NCBI GenBank assembly: GCA_023415915.1
Contig: JAEZIZ010000022.1
Coordinates: 1 to 48,592 of the forward strand
Direction: 5' to 3'
DNA: 48,592 nt
From: Bacillota bacterium
Lineage (GTDB): Bacteria; Bacillota; Clostridia; Christensenellales; SZUA-584
Numbering within the stretch: the first letter of the stretch is position 1; every line of letters starts with the position of its first letter. The position numbers and the translations under genes are program-made. Below the pieces are notes generated by a model. The model searched no databases, had not been told where the DNA came from, and was given only the letters and a program-made list of their open reading frames with translations. Shown here one piece after another: positions 23,570 to 32,621 of the stretch.

Positions 23570-23763
23570 TAAGACTTCTCCTTGAGGGAGCCGAAGACGA
23601 GCGCGCTCAGTGAGCGAAAAAGCGAGTCGGAGGCTCTGAGAGCAAAAGAGCCTGCCAAACGGTAGTGACGGCAGGCGACTATTGCGAACAGAGGAAGTGG
23701 CGCGTCGGGTGAGGTATAGCCTTCCCCTTGAGGGGAAGGTGGCGCGAAGCGCCGGATGAGGTG
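23570..23763. repeat. Family B MITE-like repeat, inverted composite copy
   Basis: Read on the reverse strand it begins CACCTCATCCGGCG with a CTTCCCCTCAAGGGGAAG core, then a second CCTCACCCG head, then the CTCTGTTCGCAATAGTCGCC segment and GGCTCCCTCA seen in the copy at 10.9 kb. It therefore looks like one element placed inside or next to another. With the flanking palindromes it fills the 569-bp gap between 23459 and 24027; no gene was seen there. Confidence 0.75.
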
Positions 23764-23850
23764 TATCTAAAACATAACAAACAATCTTATTCCCTCATTC
23801 TTGCTAAACAAAAGTTTCTGATACAGGATGCTGGCTTAATCGCCAGCCAT

Positions 23851-23977
23851 ATACGGGGTCCCCAAAAAGCCGGAGGCTTTATGGGGTGTAAATACGGGGT
23901 CCCAAAAAGCCGCGAGGCTTTATGGGGTGTAAATACGGGGTCACCAAAAAGTCGTTAGGCTTTATGGGGTGTAAATA
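23851..23977. repeat. Palindromic repeat family A, array 3 (3 copies)
   Basis: Three units ATACGGGGTCCCC-stem-ATGGGGTGTAA with a 40-42 bp period. Stems are AAAAAGCC/GGCTTT with GGA or GCGA loops and AAAAAGTC with a GTTA loop. The outer CCCC decays from unit one to unit three. Confidence 0.88.
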
Positions 23978-23978
23978 T

Positions 23979-24009
23979 AAAACTCCTCCCATTGACGGTG
24001 AGGAGTTTT
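23979..24009. terminator. Bidirectional terminator next to array 3
   Basis: AAAACTCCTC and GAGGAGTTTT form a perfect 10-bp stem with an 11-base loop. On the reverse strand it is followed by ATATTTAC and can end the zinc-ribbon gene transcript. Confidence 0.7.
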
Positions 24010-24027
24010 AAGTTCCGCTAACAAAGT

Positions 24028-24903
24028 TTAATCCTGCGGGCTTAAGTCCACTTTGCCATTCGTAATCGAATATATTAAATTGTCATAATTCCCATATGCC
24101 TTCTGCACATGTTTGTCGAAGTATATAAACGAGAAGAACAGCGCGCCGGTAACTAGAATCCACAGAAGCACGGAAAGAGCTATGTTCTTTTTGCGCTTGC
24201 TTACCTTTTTGGGCTCGCGCTTACGCGACTTGTCCCGAGGCCGCTCGCGTATTATTGGCTGCGACGACGATCTGTAACGGCGCTCTGTAGTTTGATCAGC
24301 CGTATTATCTTTTGACGCGGTTTCAGAAGTGTCAGCCTCTTCTATCTCGAGCCAGCGCTTTTGAGGAACAGGCTCGTCCGGTGAGGAAGACTGCTTCTTT
24401 TGTTTATACTCGCGCATGAACTCGTCCGGGTCGAAGTCCTGAAGGTCGTCTATCTCGGGCAGATTGATATTCATTAGGTTTTCGAGATACCGGGGGGAAT
24501 AATCGTTGTCGTCCGCACTCTCAACGGAGACGCCCGTTTTATCGTCCGCCTCGGCGCTCGCGTCTGGGCCGTATTTATACGGAGCATCAGGCTCGACGGG
24601 GGATGTATCAGCGATAGGGGAAATTGTTTCCGGCGCTTCAAAACCGCCGCCCGCCGTATTCAAAACGGCGTCCTCTTTGAGCGATTCATTTGTTTCCCCA
24701 TCAGAGGGGAAATCTTCGTTATAGACGATAAAACTCTGAGGAAAATCTTTAATCTTCGGCTTGCTGTCTTTGGCCGCCGTACTGGTCGCGGCGTCGGGTG
24801 ATATGTTGTTCTTTATCTGTATGACTTCCACGACCGTTCCGCATCTGGGGCACAGCACATCGATATTGCTGAGCCTATTGCCGCACTTAGGGCATCTTTC
24901 CAT
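24028..24903 (-). CDS. Zinc-ribbon membrane protein, unknown function
   Basis: The 291-residue protein starts with a zinc ribbon (CPKCG at residues 4-8 and CPRCG at 18-22). A long acidic, Ser/Asp/Pro-rich and probably disordered stretch runs to about residue 220, then a strongly basic segment (RERPRDKSRKREPKKVSKRKK) and one membrane helix at about 243-265. A short tail of about 25 residues lies outside. So the ribbon and linker are cytoplasmic and the anchor is near the C-terminus. I recognise no named family beyond zinc-ribbon membrane proteins. It is divergent from the cysteine desulfurase gene. Confidence 0.75.
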   Translation of the reverse strand: MERCPKCGNRLSNIDVLCPRCGTVVEVIQIKNNISPDAATSTAAKDSKPKIKDFPQSFIVYNEDFPSDGETNESLKEDAVLNTAGGGFEAPETISPIADTSPVEPDAPYKYGPDASAEADDKTGVSVESADDNDYSPRYLENLMNINLPEIDDLQDFDPDEFMREYKQKKQSSSPDEPVPQKRWLEIEEADTSETASKDNTADQTTERRYRSSSQPIIRERPRDKSRKREPKKVSKRKKNIALSVLLWILVTGALFFSFIYFDKHVQKAYGNYDNLIYSITNGKVDLSPQD

Positions 24904-25013
24904 AATTACCTCCGAAGTATTTGCTGGTAAGTATATAATAAAGCTTAAAAAAACACTTCGCGCATGTTATTATAGCTATTATATACTATTTTTGTAGCGG
25001 AGGCACTATTTTT

Positions 25014-26129
25014 TTGGAAATATATCTCGACAACGCGGCGACGACAAAGCCGGTGCTGGAAAAAGCGCTGGAATATCATATGCAGCAGGGCTGGTATAAT
25101 CCCTCGTGCGCGTACGGGCCCGCGGCAAACGTATTTATAGAAATGAAAAGGGCGCGCGAGACGCTTGAAAACATAACAGGCGCGACGGGGGACTGCCTGT
25201 TCACGTCGGGCGGCACTGAAGCCAACAACACGGCCATCATGTCGTCCTTCAAGCCGGGCGCACATTATATAACGAGCTCGGTTGAGCACCCATCGGTGTA
25301 TAACGCGTTCAAACACATAGAATCGCTGGGCGCAAGCGTCGATTACATTAAGCCCGAAGGCTTTCTGATAAGGGCGCAGGATGTTGCGGAAGCTGTGAGA
25401 GGGAACACGGCGCTTGTAAGCATAATGAACGTAAACAACGAGACGGGCGCGCTTAACGATATAGCGGCTATAGCGCGTGCTGTCAAGTCGGCAAACGAAG
25501 CGGCGCTGTTTCACTCGGACGGCGTGCAGGCACTTTTTAAAACCGCTATAGACCTCAGCGCTGATGTGGATTATTATACTGTAAGCGCGCACAAGATACA
25601 CGCGCTCAAAGGCACAGGCGCGCTGCTCACCGCAAGGGACGCGGCGCTGCGCGGGCTGCTGCACGGCGGCGAGCAGGAGTATACGCTGCGGCCCGGCACA
25701 GAGAACACCTTGGGCATACAGGCGTTTGGCGAAGCGCTTGAGAGGGGCAAGGACGGCTTCCCCGAGTCGGTCAAAAGAGTGGAAGCGCTGCAGAATAGGC
25801 TCATTGGCGCGCTCGAAAGTATGCAGGACGCGCGCGTAAACCTGCCGGCAAGCAAAGTGCCTCATATCGTCAGCGTCTCTTTCCCCGGCGTGCGGGCAGA
25901 GGTTCTCGTGCGGGTGCTGGGCGAGAAGGGGATATACGTTGGCACGGGCGCGGCGTGTTCGCGCGGCAAGGTAAGCAGGGTGCTGCTGGAAAGCGGATTC
26001 AGCAAACAGGAGGCCGAAGGTACAATAAGGATAAGCATGAGCGCGCTCAATACTGAATCGGACATTGATATATGCGCGGAAGAGCTTGAAAAGGCAGTGA
26101 AGAAGTTAAGGAGTTTTGGCAGAAGATAG
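25014..26129 (+). CDS. Cysteine desulfurase (NifS/IscS-like, ThiI partner type)
   Basis: The 371-residue PLP enzyme removes sulfur from cysteine and passes it on as a persulfide. It starts IYLDNAATT, carries GGTEANN for PLP phosphate binding, the Schiff-base lysine K194 in SAHKIHALKG and the persulfide cysteine C315 in GTGAACSRGK. TTG 25014 is the only sensible start before the family N-terminus, with GGAGG about 11 bases upstream. thiI follows after one base, as in Bacillus where the desulfurase next to thiI supplies sulfur for 4-thiouridine. It is therefore more likely a dedicated tRNA thiolation enzyme than a general Fe-S cluster enzyme. Confidence 0.92.
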   Translation: MEIYLDNAATTKPVLEKALEYHMQQGWYNPSCAYGPAANVFIEMKRARETLENITGATGDCLFTSGGTEANNTAIMSSFKPGAHYITSSVEHPSVYNAFKHIESLGASVDYIKPEGFLIRAQDVAEAVRGNTALVSIMNVNNETGALNDIAAIARAVKSANEAALFHSDGVQALFKTAIDLSADVDYYTVSAHKIHALKGTGALLTARDAALRGLLHGGEQEYTLRPGTENTLGIQAFGEALERGKDGFPESVKRVEALQNRLIGALESMQDARVNLPASKVPHIVSVSFPGVRAEVLVRVLGEKGIYVGTGAACSRGKVSRVLLESGFSKQEAEGTIRISMSALNTESDIDICAEELEKAVKKLRSFGRR

Positions 26130-26130
26130 C

Positions 26131-27306
26131 ATGGAAAATATAATCATCATAAGGTACGCTGAGATACATTTAAAAGGGCTCAACAGGCCGTATTTTGAGA
26201 AGGCGCTCGTAAAGAACATTGAAGCGGCGCTTAAAGACGCCCACGGCGCGAGAGTGAGCAGGGGAGAGAGCCGAATATACGTTGAGGGAGTAGCCGAGGC
26301 GGATTTAAACAAGGCGTTTGACGCGCTGGGGAGAGTGTTCGGCATACATTCATTCAGCCCGGCGGTGCGCCTCGAGCAGGACATACAAAAAGCGGCGCGT
26401 ACGCTCGCAGATATGGTAAAGTCCGAGAAGGAAAGGCTGCGGCTTGAGACAGCGGCGTTCAGAGTGGAAGCAAAGCGTGCGGACAAGCGGTTCCCGCTTA
26501 GCTCGATAGATATCGCGAGGCAGGCGGGAGCGATAATACTGGAGAGCGTTGAAGGGCTAAGTGTGAATCTCGAGAACCCGGATATTACCGCATATCTGGA
26601 AATGCGCGACATGGCGTACTGCTACACGCAGGTAATGAAAGGCCCCGGCGGCATGCCGGTAGGATGCAACGGAAGCGCGATGCTGCTGCTGTCAGGCGGC
26701 ATAGACAGCCCGGTAGCGGGCATAATGGTAGCCAAGCGCGGCGTCTCGCTCTCGGCGGTGCACTTCGAGAGCTTCCCGTATACGAGCGATAAGGCGCTGG
26801 ATAAAGTCGTCGACCTGGCTAAGTTGATGGCGAAGTACACCGGCACGATAAAGCTGCACGTGATAAGGTTTACCGACATTCAGATGAAGCTTTATCAGGA
26901 CTGCCCGCCCGATTACCTGACGGTGCTCATGCGCCGCTTCATGATGCGCATAGCGCAAAAGCTGGCCGTTGCCGACGGATGCCTTGCGCTGGCGACGGGG
27001 GAGAGCGTAGGGCAGGTGGCGAGCCAGACGCTCGAAAACCTTGCGGCCACAAGCAGCGTCGTTTCATTGCCGGTGCTGCGGCCGCTCATAGCGATGGACA
27101 AGACGGAGATAATCGATCGGGCCCAAAGCTACAACACGTTCAAAACGTCGATACTGCCGTTTGAGGACTGCTGTACGGTGTTCGTGCCTAAGCATCCGAT
27201 AACGCGGCCGAGGCTCAGTGATGTGGAGAATGCGGAAGCTGCACTCGATATAGATGCGATGGTAGACGCGGCGATATCCGCGGATAACGTGAAAATAATT
27301 GAATAA
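26131..27306 (+). CDS. thiI: tRNA 4-thiouridine synthetase ThiI, short form
   Basis: The protein adenylates U8 of tRNA and replaces its oxygen with sulfur. An N-terminal ferredoxin-like and THUMP domain (about residues 1-160) is followed by the PP-loop SGGIDSP near residue 185 and the EDCCTVFVPKHP segment near 345. It ends there, without the rhodanese domain of the E. coli enzyme, so sulfur must arrive directly from the desulfurase encoded upstream. ATG 26131 comes one base after the upstream stop; an in-frame TTG at 26116 lies 2 bases after AAGGAG and is a possible alternative that would overlap the desulfurase gene. Confidence 0.94.
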   Translation: MENIIIIRYAEIHLKGLNRPYFEKALVKNIEAALKDAHGARVSRGESRIYVEGVAEADLNKAFDALGRVFGIHSFSPAVRLEQDIQKAARTLADMVKSEKERLRLETAAFRVEAKRADKRFPLSSIDIARQAGAIILESVEGLSVNLENPDITAYLEMRDMAYCYTQVMKGPGGMPVGCNGSAMLLLSGGIDSPVAGIMVAKRGVSLSAVHFESFPYTSDKALDKVVDLAKLMAKYTGTIKLHVIRFTDIQMKLYQDCPPDYLTVLMRRFMMRIAQKLAVADGCLALATGESVGQVASQTLENLAATSSVVSLPVLRPLIAMDKTEIIDRAQSYNTFKTSILPFEDCCTVFVPKHPITRPRLSDVENAEAALDIDAMVDAAISADNVKIIE

Positions 27307-27360
27307 TACGGCTGCCTATAAGCCCGCGAGGCTTTCATGGCGGCAAGGGGGTAATAGAAG

Positions 27361-27498
27361 GTGAGCAATTCAAAAAGCGGCGGAAAAGCCACGAAAGCAG
27401 GCAGGCGCAAACGCATGGTGAGGATTATACAAAGCGCCATAGCCATTGTCATAGCGCTCGGCATGATAGTTACTATGCTTATAGTGTTTCTTGAATAA
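27361..27498 (+). CDS. Small single-span membrane protein, 45 residues
   Basis: GTG 27361 with AAGGGGG 9 bases upstream opens a 45-codon frame. The first 20 residues are rich in Lys, Arg, Gly and Ser; the rest is one membrane helix (about residues 22-44), ending at the stop. Size and layout recall tiny DUF4044 or Prli42-type proteins of Firmicutes, but I cannot assign it. It lies 54 bases after thiI and is followed by a strong terminator, so it probably closes that operon. Confidence 0.6.
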   Translation: MSNSKSGGKATKAGRRKRMVRIIQSAIAIVIALGMIVTMLIVFLE

Positions 27499-27522
27499 TC
27501 AGAGCTGTATTGAGTCTATGAC

Positions 27523-27548
27523 AAAAGCCCCGAATGATTGGGGCTTTT
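27523..27548. terminator. Bidirectional terminator between thiI operon and hydA operon
   Basis: AAAAGCCCC and GGGGCTTTT enclose an 8-base loop in a perfect 9-bp stem with T-runs on both strands. It lies between the two convergent operons. Confidence 0.88.
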
Positions 27549-27584
27549 ATCTGTTGTTAATAAACGTTAGGTATTAGGGGTAAC

Positions 27585-29327
27585 TTATTTATATTTCGGC
27601 CTTGCCACATAATGCGTGTGCAGCAGATCGTGCGCCTTGTGGCTGCCCGGGCTTCCGAGGAACTCCTCATAAAGCTTCTGCACTTCCGCGTTTTTATGCG
27701 ACTTTCTCTTAGGCTTGCCGACGTCTTCCGTATATGTGGCTTTAGCGCGCAGCACATAAGGAGAAACCTCCATCCTGTCTTGGGCCGAAACGATGGGCTG
27801 GCCGCCGCCCGTTACGCAGCCGCCGGGGCATCCCATTATCTCTATGAAATGGTATGTCTTTTTGCCCGCTCTCACGGCTTCAAGCAGCTTCTTGGCATTG
27901 CCGGTGCCGCTTGCCACCGCGACGCTTATATCCATGCCTGCAATGTTTATCGTGGCTTCCTTGACGCCGTCGATGCCTCTTACCGCGGTGTAGTCTATGT
28001 CTTTAAGATCCTGGCCCGACAGTATGTCGGCCACGGTACGCAGCGCGGCTTCCATAACGCCGCCCGTTGCGCCGAATATTACGCCCGCGCCCGTCGATTC
28101 GCCGAGCACGCTGTCGAAATCCTCGTCAGGGAGCCTTGCGAAGTTTATATTGGACTGCTTAATCATCTTGGCAAGCTCTCTCGTTGTAAGCACCGCGTCT
28201 ACATTAGGCACGCCGTCGTTTTTGAGCTCTTCTCTTTCCTTTTCAAACTTCTTGGCCGTGCAGGGCATAACCGATACTACGTATATGCTCTTCGGGTCAA
28301 GATTTAATTTCTTCGCAAGATACGACTTTATAACTGCGCCTTCCATCTCGTGGGGCGACTTGCACGACGAGAGATTTTCGAGGAAATCGGGGAAGAACAT
28401 CTCGCAGTATTTTATCCAGCCGGGGCTGCAGGACGTGATCATAGGAAGCTTTCCGCCGTTCTTTATCCTGTCTATGAGCTCCGTGCCTTCCTCCATTATC
28501 GTAAGGTCGGCTGCGAAGTCGGTGTCAAACACCCTTTCAAAGCCTATACGGCGCAGCGCCGCAGCCATCTTGCCGGTAACGCTCGTTCCCATCGGAAGTC
28601 CGAATTCTTCGCCCAGCGCGAAACGTACGGCAGGGGCGGTCTGTACGAACACATGCTTTGTCTTGTCATGCAGCGCAGCCCATACCTTGTCTATCTCGCT
28701 CTTCTCGGTAAGCGCTCCTACCGGGCATGCGGTGATGCACTGCCCGCAGTTGATGCACAGCACGTCGCTCAAGTCTTTTCCGAATACGGGCTCTATGGTC
28801 GTCTTAAACCCTCTGTTGGTAGCCCCGATAGCGCCTATTTTCTGGACTTTGCTGCACATCGCAACGCAGCGCCTGCAGAGTATGCACTTGTTTTGGTCGC
28901 GCACTATCGAAGGCGAAGACGTATCGAGAGGCTTGTCTGTCTTTTCGCCCTCGAAAACCGTATCGTCTTCCACGCCGAGCTCTTCGCAGAGCTTCTGAAG
29001 TTCGCAGTTTCTGTTTCTGACGCAGCTTAAGCACTTCTTCTCGTGGTTGGAGAGTATGAGCTCTAAGTTCGTCTTTCTGGCGTCCTGCACTATCTTGGAA
29101 TTCGTGGCTACTACCATGCCGTTGCTTACGGGCAGCACGCAGGCGGCCTGAAGGCCTCTTCCGCCTTCTATCATTTCCACGAGGCACATCCTGCACGCGC
29201 CTATCGCGTTAACGCCCTTCAAATAGCAGAGCGTGGGTATATTAATATTAGCTTTTCTTGCCGCTTCAAGCACCGTAGTGTTGTCGGGCACTTCCACTTT
29301 TATGCCGTCTATCGTTAAAGATACCAT
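27585..29327 (-). CDS. hydA: NAD-linked [FeFe] hydrogenase catalytic subunit (HydA type)
   Basis: The 580-residue protein makes or oxidises H2 in a soluble complex with HydB and HydC. In order: a [2Fe-2S] domain (C34, C45, C48, C63), a His-Cys3 cluster (H95, C99, C102, C108), two [4Fe-4S] clusters (C148-C158 and C191-C201), then the H-cluster domain with L1 TSCSPGW (298-304), L2 MPCTAKK (354-360) and L3 EIMGCPGGC (C500, C504). L1 has Ser where many enzymes have a second Cys. A short C-terminal extension follows. It is the last gene of the operon, 18 bases after hydB. The set hydC-hydB-hydA fits the trimeric or tetrameric bifurcating hydrogenases of Clostridia. The maturases HydE, HydF and HydG are not in the window. 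Confidence 0.94.
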   Translation of the reverse strand: MVSLTIDGIKVEVPDNTTVLEAARKANINIPTLCYLKGVNAIGACRMCLVEMIEGGRGLQAACVLPVSNGMVVATNSKIVQDARKTNLELILSNHEKKCLSCVRNRNCELQKLCEELGVEDDTVFEGEKTDKPLDTSSPSIVRDQNKCILCRRCVAMCSKVQKIGAIGATNRGFKTTIEPVFGKDLSDVLCINCGQCITACPVGALTEKSEIDKVWAALHDKTKHVFVQTAPAVRFALGEEFGLPMGTSVTGKMAAALRRIGFERVFDTDFAADLTIMEEGTELIDRIKNGGKLPMITSCSPGWIKYCEMFFPDFLENLSSCKSPHEMEGAVIKSYLAKKLNLDPKSIYVVSVMPCTAKKFEKEREELKNDGVPNVDAVLTTRELAKMIKQSNINFARLPDEDFDSVLGESTGAGVIFGATGGVMEAALRTVADILSGQDLKDIDYTAVRGIDGVKEATINIAGMDISVAVASGTGNAKKLLEAVRAGKKTYHFIEIMGCPGGCVTGGGQPIVSAQDRMEVSPYVLRAKATYTEDVGKPKRKSHKNAEVQKLYEEFLGSPGSHKAHDLLHTHYVARPKYK

Positions 29328-29345
29328 GTCTTTTTCTCCCCTTTC

Positions 29346-31136
29346 CTACTTCTTGCTGATAGCGTCGAATCTGCACTTGCCCATGCACGCGCCGCACTTA
29401 ATGCACTTCGATTGGTCTATTTCGTGAGGCTCTTTCACCTTTCCGGAAATAGCGCCTACCGGGCAGACCTTAGCGCAGGCCGTGCATCCTATGCACTTCG
29501 ACTTGTCTATAATATAGTTCAGGAGCGCCTTGCAGTGGCCGGCGGGGCATCTCTTGTCCCTTATGTGCGCCTCGTACTCGTCGCGGAAATAGCGTATCGT
29601 AGAGAGCACGGGGTTGGGCGCGGTTTTGCCGAGTCCGCAGAGCGCCGCGTTAGTTATGTTGCGCCCAAGGTTTTCGAGCTTTTCTATGTCGCCTTCCTGG
29701 CCGTTGCCCGAAACTATGCGCTCCAATATCTCAAGCATGCGCTTCGTACCTATACGGCAGGGCGGGCATTTGCCGCACGATTCGTCGACCGTAAAGTCGA
29801 GGAAGAACCTCGCGACGTCTACCATACAGTTGTCCTCGTCCATGACTATAAGGCCGCCGCTGCCCATCATCGAGCCGATAGCCGTAAGCGAATCGTAGTC
29901 GATGGGGGTATCGAGATGCGTAGCGGGTATGCAGCCGCCTGAGGGGCCGCCTGTCTGCGCAGCCTTGAAAGCCTTGCCGCCGGGAATGCCGCCGCCGATA
30001 TCGTATATTATCTCGCGCAGCGTCGTGCCCATGGGTACTTCCACAAGACCGGTGTTGTTTATCTTGCCGCCGAGTGCGAATACCTTCGTACCCTTGCTCT
30101 TCTCTGTTCCCGTCGACTTGAACCATTCGGCGCCCTTTAATATTATCTGTGCAATGTTGGCGAATGTTTCAACGTTGTTTATAATCGTCGGCTTGCCGAA
30201 CAGGCCCTGATTAGCGGGGAACGGGGGCTTGGGCGTGGGCTCGCCTCTGTTTCCTTCGATTGAGTGGATAAGAGCCATCTCTTCGCCGCATACGAACGCG
30301 CCCGCGCCGAGACGTATATCAATATCAAAATCGAATCCGGTGCCGAATATGTCTTTGCCGAGCAGCCCGTACTCTCTCGCCTGCCTGATGGCAATCTCAA
30401 GCCGTTTTACGGCGATGGGGTACTCCGCGCGGACGTATATATATCCCATGTTGGCGCCTATCGCATAGCCGGCTATGGCCATAGCTTCCAGCACAGAGTG
30501 CGGGTCGCCTTCCAGCACGCTCCTGTCCATGAACGCGCCCGGGTCGCCTTCGTCGGCGTTGCATATGACGTACTTCTGAGCGCCCGCGGCGTTGCGGCAG
30601 AACTGCCACTTCATGCCGGTGGGGAAGCCGCCGCCTCCGCGGCCGCGAAGTCCGCTGTCCTTTATGATGTCTATAACCTGCTGCGGCTCGTATTCGGTAA
30701 GGCACTTTCCAAGAGCCTTGTATCCGTCAAAAGCGATGTATTCCTCGATCTTCTCGGGATCGATGACTCCGCAGTTTTTAAGCGCTATACGCGTCTGCTT
30801 TTTGTAGAACTCGATGTTGTTAAGCGACGTCTCTACGCCCGCGGAGCCTTCCTTATAAAGCAGCCTCTGTACTATTCTGCCCTTTAAGAGGTGCTCGCTG
30901 ACTATTTCAGGAACGTCTTCCACTTTAACTCTTGAATAGAAGCTGCCCTCGGGGTACACGATAACTATCGGACCTACTTCGCACAGCCCGAAGCATCCCG
31001 TACGTACGACTTTGACTTCCTTGTCAAGGCCCTGCTTTGCTATCTCTTCGTTGAATTTATCCATTATCTTGGGCGAATTGGACGATGTGCATCCAGTTCC
31101 GCCGCAGATAAGTACGTGAGAACGGTAAATATTCAT
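29346..31136 (-). CDS. hydB: Hydrogenase subunit HydB (NuoF-like NADH:flavin subunit)
   Basis: The 596-residue subunit carries FMN and the NAD site. The N-terminal thioredoxin-like domain holds a [2Fe-2S] cluster (C11, C16, C48, C52). The NuoF core follows with GRGGGGFPTGMKW for NADH/FMN binding, ADEGDPGAFMDR and ESCGKCPPCRIG for a [4Fe-4S] cluster. At the C-terminus are two more [4Fe-4S] motifs (CIGCTACAKVCP and CIKCGACMGKC). In HydABC enzymes this is where electrons split between NAD and ferredoxin. Its ATG overlaps the stop of the preceding gene by four bases. Confidence 0.95.
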   Translation of the reverse strand: MNIYRSHVLICGGTGCTSSNSPKIMDKFNEEIAKQGLDKEVKVVRTGCFGLCEVGPIVIVYPEGSFYSRVKVEDVPEIVSEHLLKGRIVQRLLYKEGSAGVETSLNNIEFYKKQTRIALKNCGVIDPEKIEEYIAFDGYKALGKCLTEYEPQQVIDIIKDSGLRGRGGGGFPTGMKWQFCRNAAGAQKYVICNADEGDPGAFMDRSVLEGDPHSVLEAMAIAGYAIGANMGYIYVRAEYPIAVKRLEIAIRQAREYGLLGKDIFGTGFDFDIDIRLGAGAFVCGEEMALIHSIEGNRGEPTPKPPFPANQGLFGKPTIINNVETFANIAQIILKGAEWFKSTGTEKSKGTKVFALGGKINNTGLVEVPMGTTLREIIYDIGGGIPGGKAFKAAQTGGPSGGCIPATHLDTPIDYDSLTAIGSMMGSGGLIVMDEDNCMVDVARFFLDFTVDESCGKCPPCRIGTKRMLEILERIVSGNGQEGDIEKLENLGRNITNAALCGLGKTAPNPVLSTIRYFRDEYEAHIRDKRCPAGHCKALLNYIIDKSKCIGCTACAKVCPVGAISGKVKEPHEIDQSKCIKCGACMGKCRFDAISKK

Positions 31137-31522
31137 TTTACTGCCTCCTTGTCGTTGCTCTCATAGTAGCCTATCGTATATTCCGTAACGGGGTTGCCGT
31201 TGACTATATGCTCGGTGACTATCCTCGCGACCATGTCGGGCGTTACCTTGACATACGTCACTTTTTCAGCTCCCGGCGTATAGATCTCGACCATAGGTTC
31301 GAGACGGCATACGCCTATGCATCCCGTCTGGGAAACAATCACGTTAGAAAGGTTCCTCTTTGCGACCTCTTCAACAAAAGCGGTAAGTACGGGGCGGGCG
31401 CCTGCCGCTATGCCGCACGTCGCCATGCCGACAACGACCCTTACGCCTTCGCTTTTCTTTCTCAAATCGATTTGAGCCAATGTTTTATTTCTTATTTCCT
31501 CTAATTCCTTTAAGGATTTCAT
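31133..31522 (-). CDS. [2Fe-2S] thioredoxin-like ferredoxin subunit (HndB-like)
   Basis: The 129-residue protein has a thioredoxin-like ferredoxin domain with cysteines at about residues 36, 68 and 72 (MATCGIAAGA and TGCIGVC). It matches the small HndB-type subunit of NAD(P)-linked hydrogenases. It probably adds one [2Fe-2S] cluster to the complex. It overlaps its neighbours on both sides by four bases. Confidence 0.85.
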   Translation of the reverse strand: MKSLKELEEIRNKTLAQIDLRKKSEGVRVVVGMATCGIAAGARPVLTAFVEEVAKRNLSNVIVSQTGCIGVCRLEPMVEIYTPGAEKVTYVKVTPDMVARIVTEHIVNGNPVTEYTIGYYESNDKEAVK

Positions 31523-32070
31523 ATTTCCTTACCTCCAAAAACTTGTGCAATTCCTTCCTGTAAAAACTCGCGGATAAACTTTGAGACTTCAGGCTCCGAT
31601 ACGGATACGCCGCCGAGCGCAGCCTTTATCTCTCTGGTGTCATACAAAAACGCATCATCTTTTTTTGCGGAAAATACAAAATCAATTTGTGGATTCAGCA
31701 ATGTCAAGGTGTATATAGTTTCTGCGATGTCACCCATTGGCGGGCGGTCTATATGAGAATACTTGTAAACAGCAGTCAGCTTTGTGCCTTTGCCGGGGGA
31801 GGAAGCAATCTCAAGGCTTCCGCCGGTATTCTCAACTCCGGCTGTAAAAAGCGGTATCCCAAGCCCGACATTTCTTGTTGTCCTCGATGTCGCGAACGGA
31901 CTTTTGACTCTGGCCAGCATTTCTTCGCTCATACCGCATCCGTTGTCTTCTATGCCGACCGTAAGAGTGTCTTTGCTCTTATCGAGCTCCATGCTTATTG
32001 TTACGAGGCTTGCCCCGGCACGGATAGAGTTTTCGGCAATATCGAGTATGTGCAAAGATATATCTCTCAT
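31519..32070 (-). CDS. GHKL-type ATP-binding protein in the hydrogenase operon
   Basis: The 183-residue protein has a histidine-kinase-like ATPase domain without a phospho-acceptor His domain. The N box is LDIAENSIRAGA, G1 is EDNGCGM and the G2 lid is TTRNVGLGIPL, all intact. The last 70 residues form a separate segment of unknown role. Proteins of this kind recur between hydC and hydB in clostridial hydrogenase operons and may act as kinases or chaperone-like regulators. Both ends overlap neighbouring genes by four bases, which suggests tightly coupled expression. Function is not established. Confidence 0.85.
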   Translation of the reverse strand: MRDISLHILDIAENSIRAGASLVTISMELDKSKDTLTVGIEDNGCGMSEEMLARVKSPFATSRTTRNVGLGIPLFTAGVENTGGSLEIASSPGKGTKLTAVYKYSHIDRPPMGDIAETIYTLTLLNPQIDFVFSAKKDDAFLYDTREIKAALGGVSVSEPEVSKFIREFLQEGIAQVFGGKEI

Positions 32071-32549
32071 TTACTCTTGTACTTCAAAAGTATGTCCGGA
32101 ATATCCGAGGGAACAAGGCGGCCGTATACCTGATCGTCGATCATTATTACAGGCGCGAGTCCGCAGCATCCGAGGCAGCGCGTCGGCTGAAGCGTAAACA
32201 GTCCGTCTTCCGTCGTTTCGCCGGGCTTAACGCCAAGATCCTCTGACAATTCTTCCATTACCTTCTCAACACCCTTTACGTAGCATGCGGTGCCGAGGCA
32301 TACGCTTATAATGTGCTTGCCCTTTGGCTCCAGCGCGAACTGCGAATAGAATGTCGCGATGCCGTACACGTCGCTCATGGGTATGCCAAGCTCATCGGAG
32401 ATAAGCTTCTGCACATCAAACGTCAACGCCCCGAAGAGCGATTGCGCTCTCTGCATTACCGGCATAAGCGGGCCCGGCTTCTTCCTTTGCTCTTCGATAA
32501 AGCTTATAAGCTCTTCGCGCAAAGCCTTATCGTCTACAGTGGTTGTCAT
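32067..32549 (-). CDS. hydC: Hydrogenase subunit HydC (NuoE-like)
   Basis: The 160-residue subunit has a helical N-terminal part and a thioredoxin-like domain with one [2Fe-2S] cluster bound by C84, C89, C125 and C129. It passes electrons between HydB and HydA. It is the first gene of the operon and is preceded by two Rex-like palindromes. GGGAGGGG lies just upstream of ATG 32549. Length and motifs are normal. Confidence 0.94.
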   Translation of the reverse strand: MTTTVDDKALREELISFIEEQRKKPGPLMPVMQRAQSLFGALTFDVQKLISDELGIPMSDVYGIATFYSQFALEPKGKHIISVCLGTACYVKGVEKVMEELSEDLGVKPGETTEDGLFTLQPTRCLGCCGLAPVIMIDDQVYGRLVPSDIPDILLKYKSK

Positions 32550-32621
32550 TTTTTACCCCTCCCTAAATTTATATATTAACCTAAACATTATTTACAGGCT
32601 TATATATAATACGTTGTAAGA

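Noticed and set aside
24945..25865. 306-residue reverse frame over the cysteine desulfurase gene
   Set aside because: The desulfurase frame has every catalytic motif, and the reverse frame shows no family likeness and no ribosome-binding site.
27997..28998. 333-residue forward frame over hydA
   Set aside because: It is the mirror of hydA codons; Ser-rich composition and no recognised motif.
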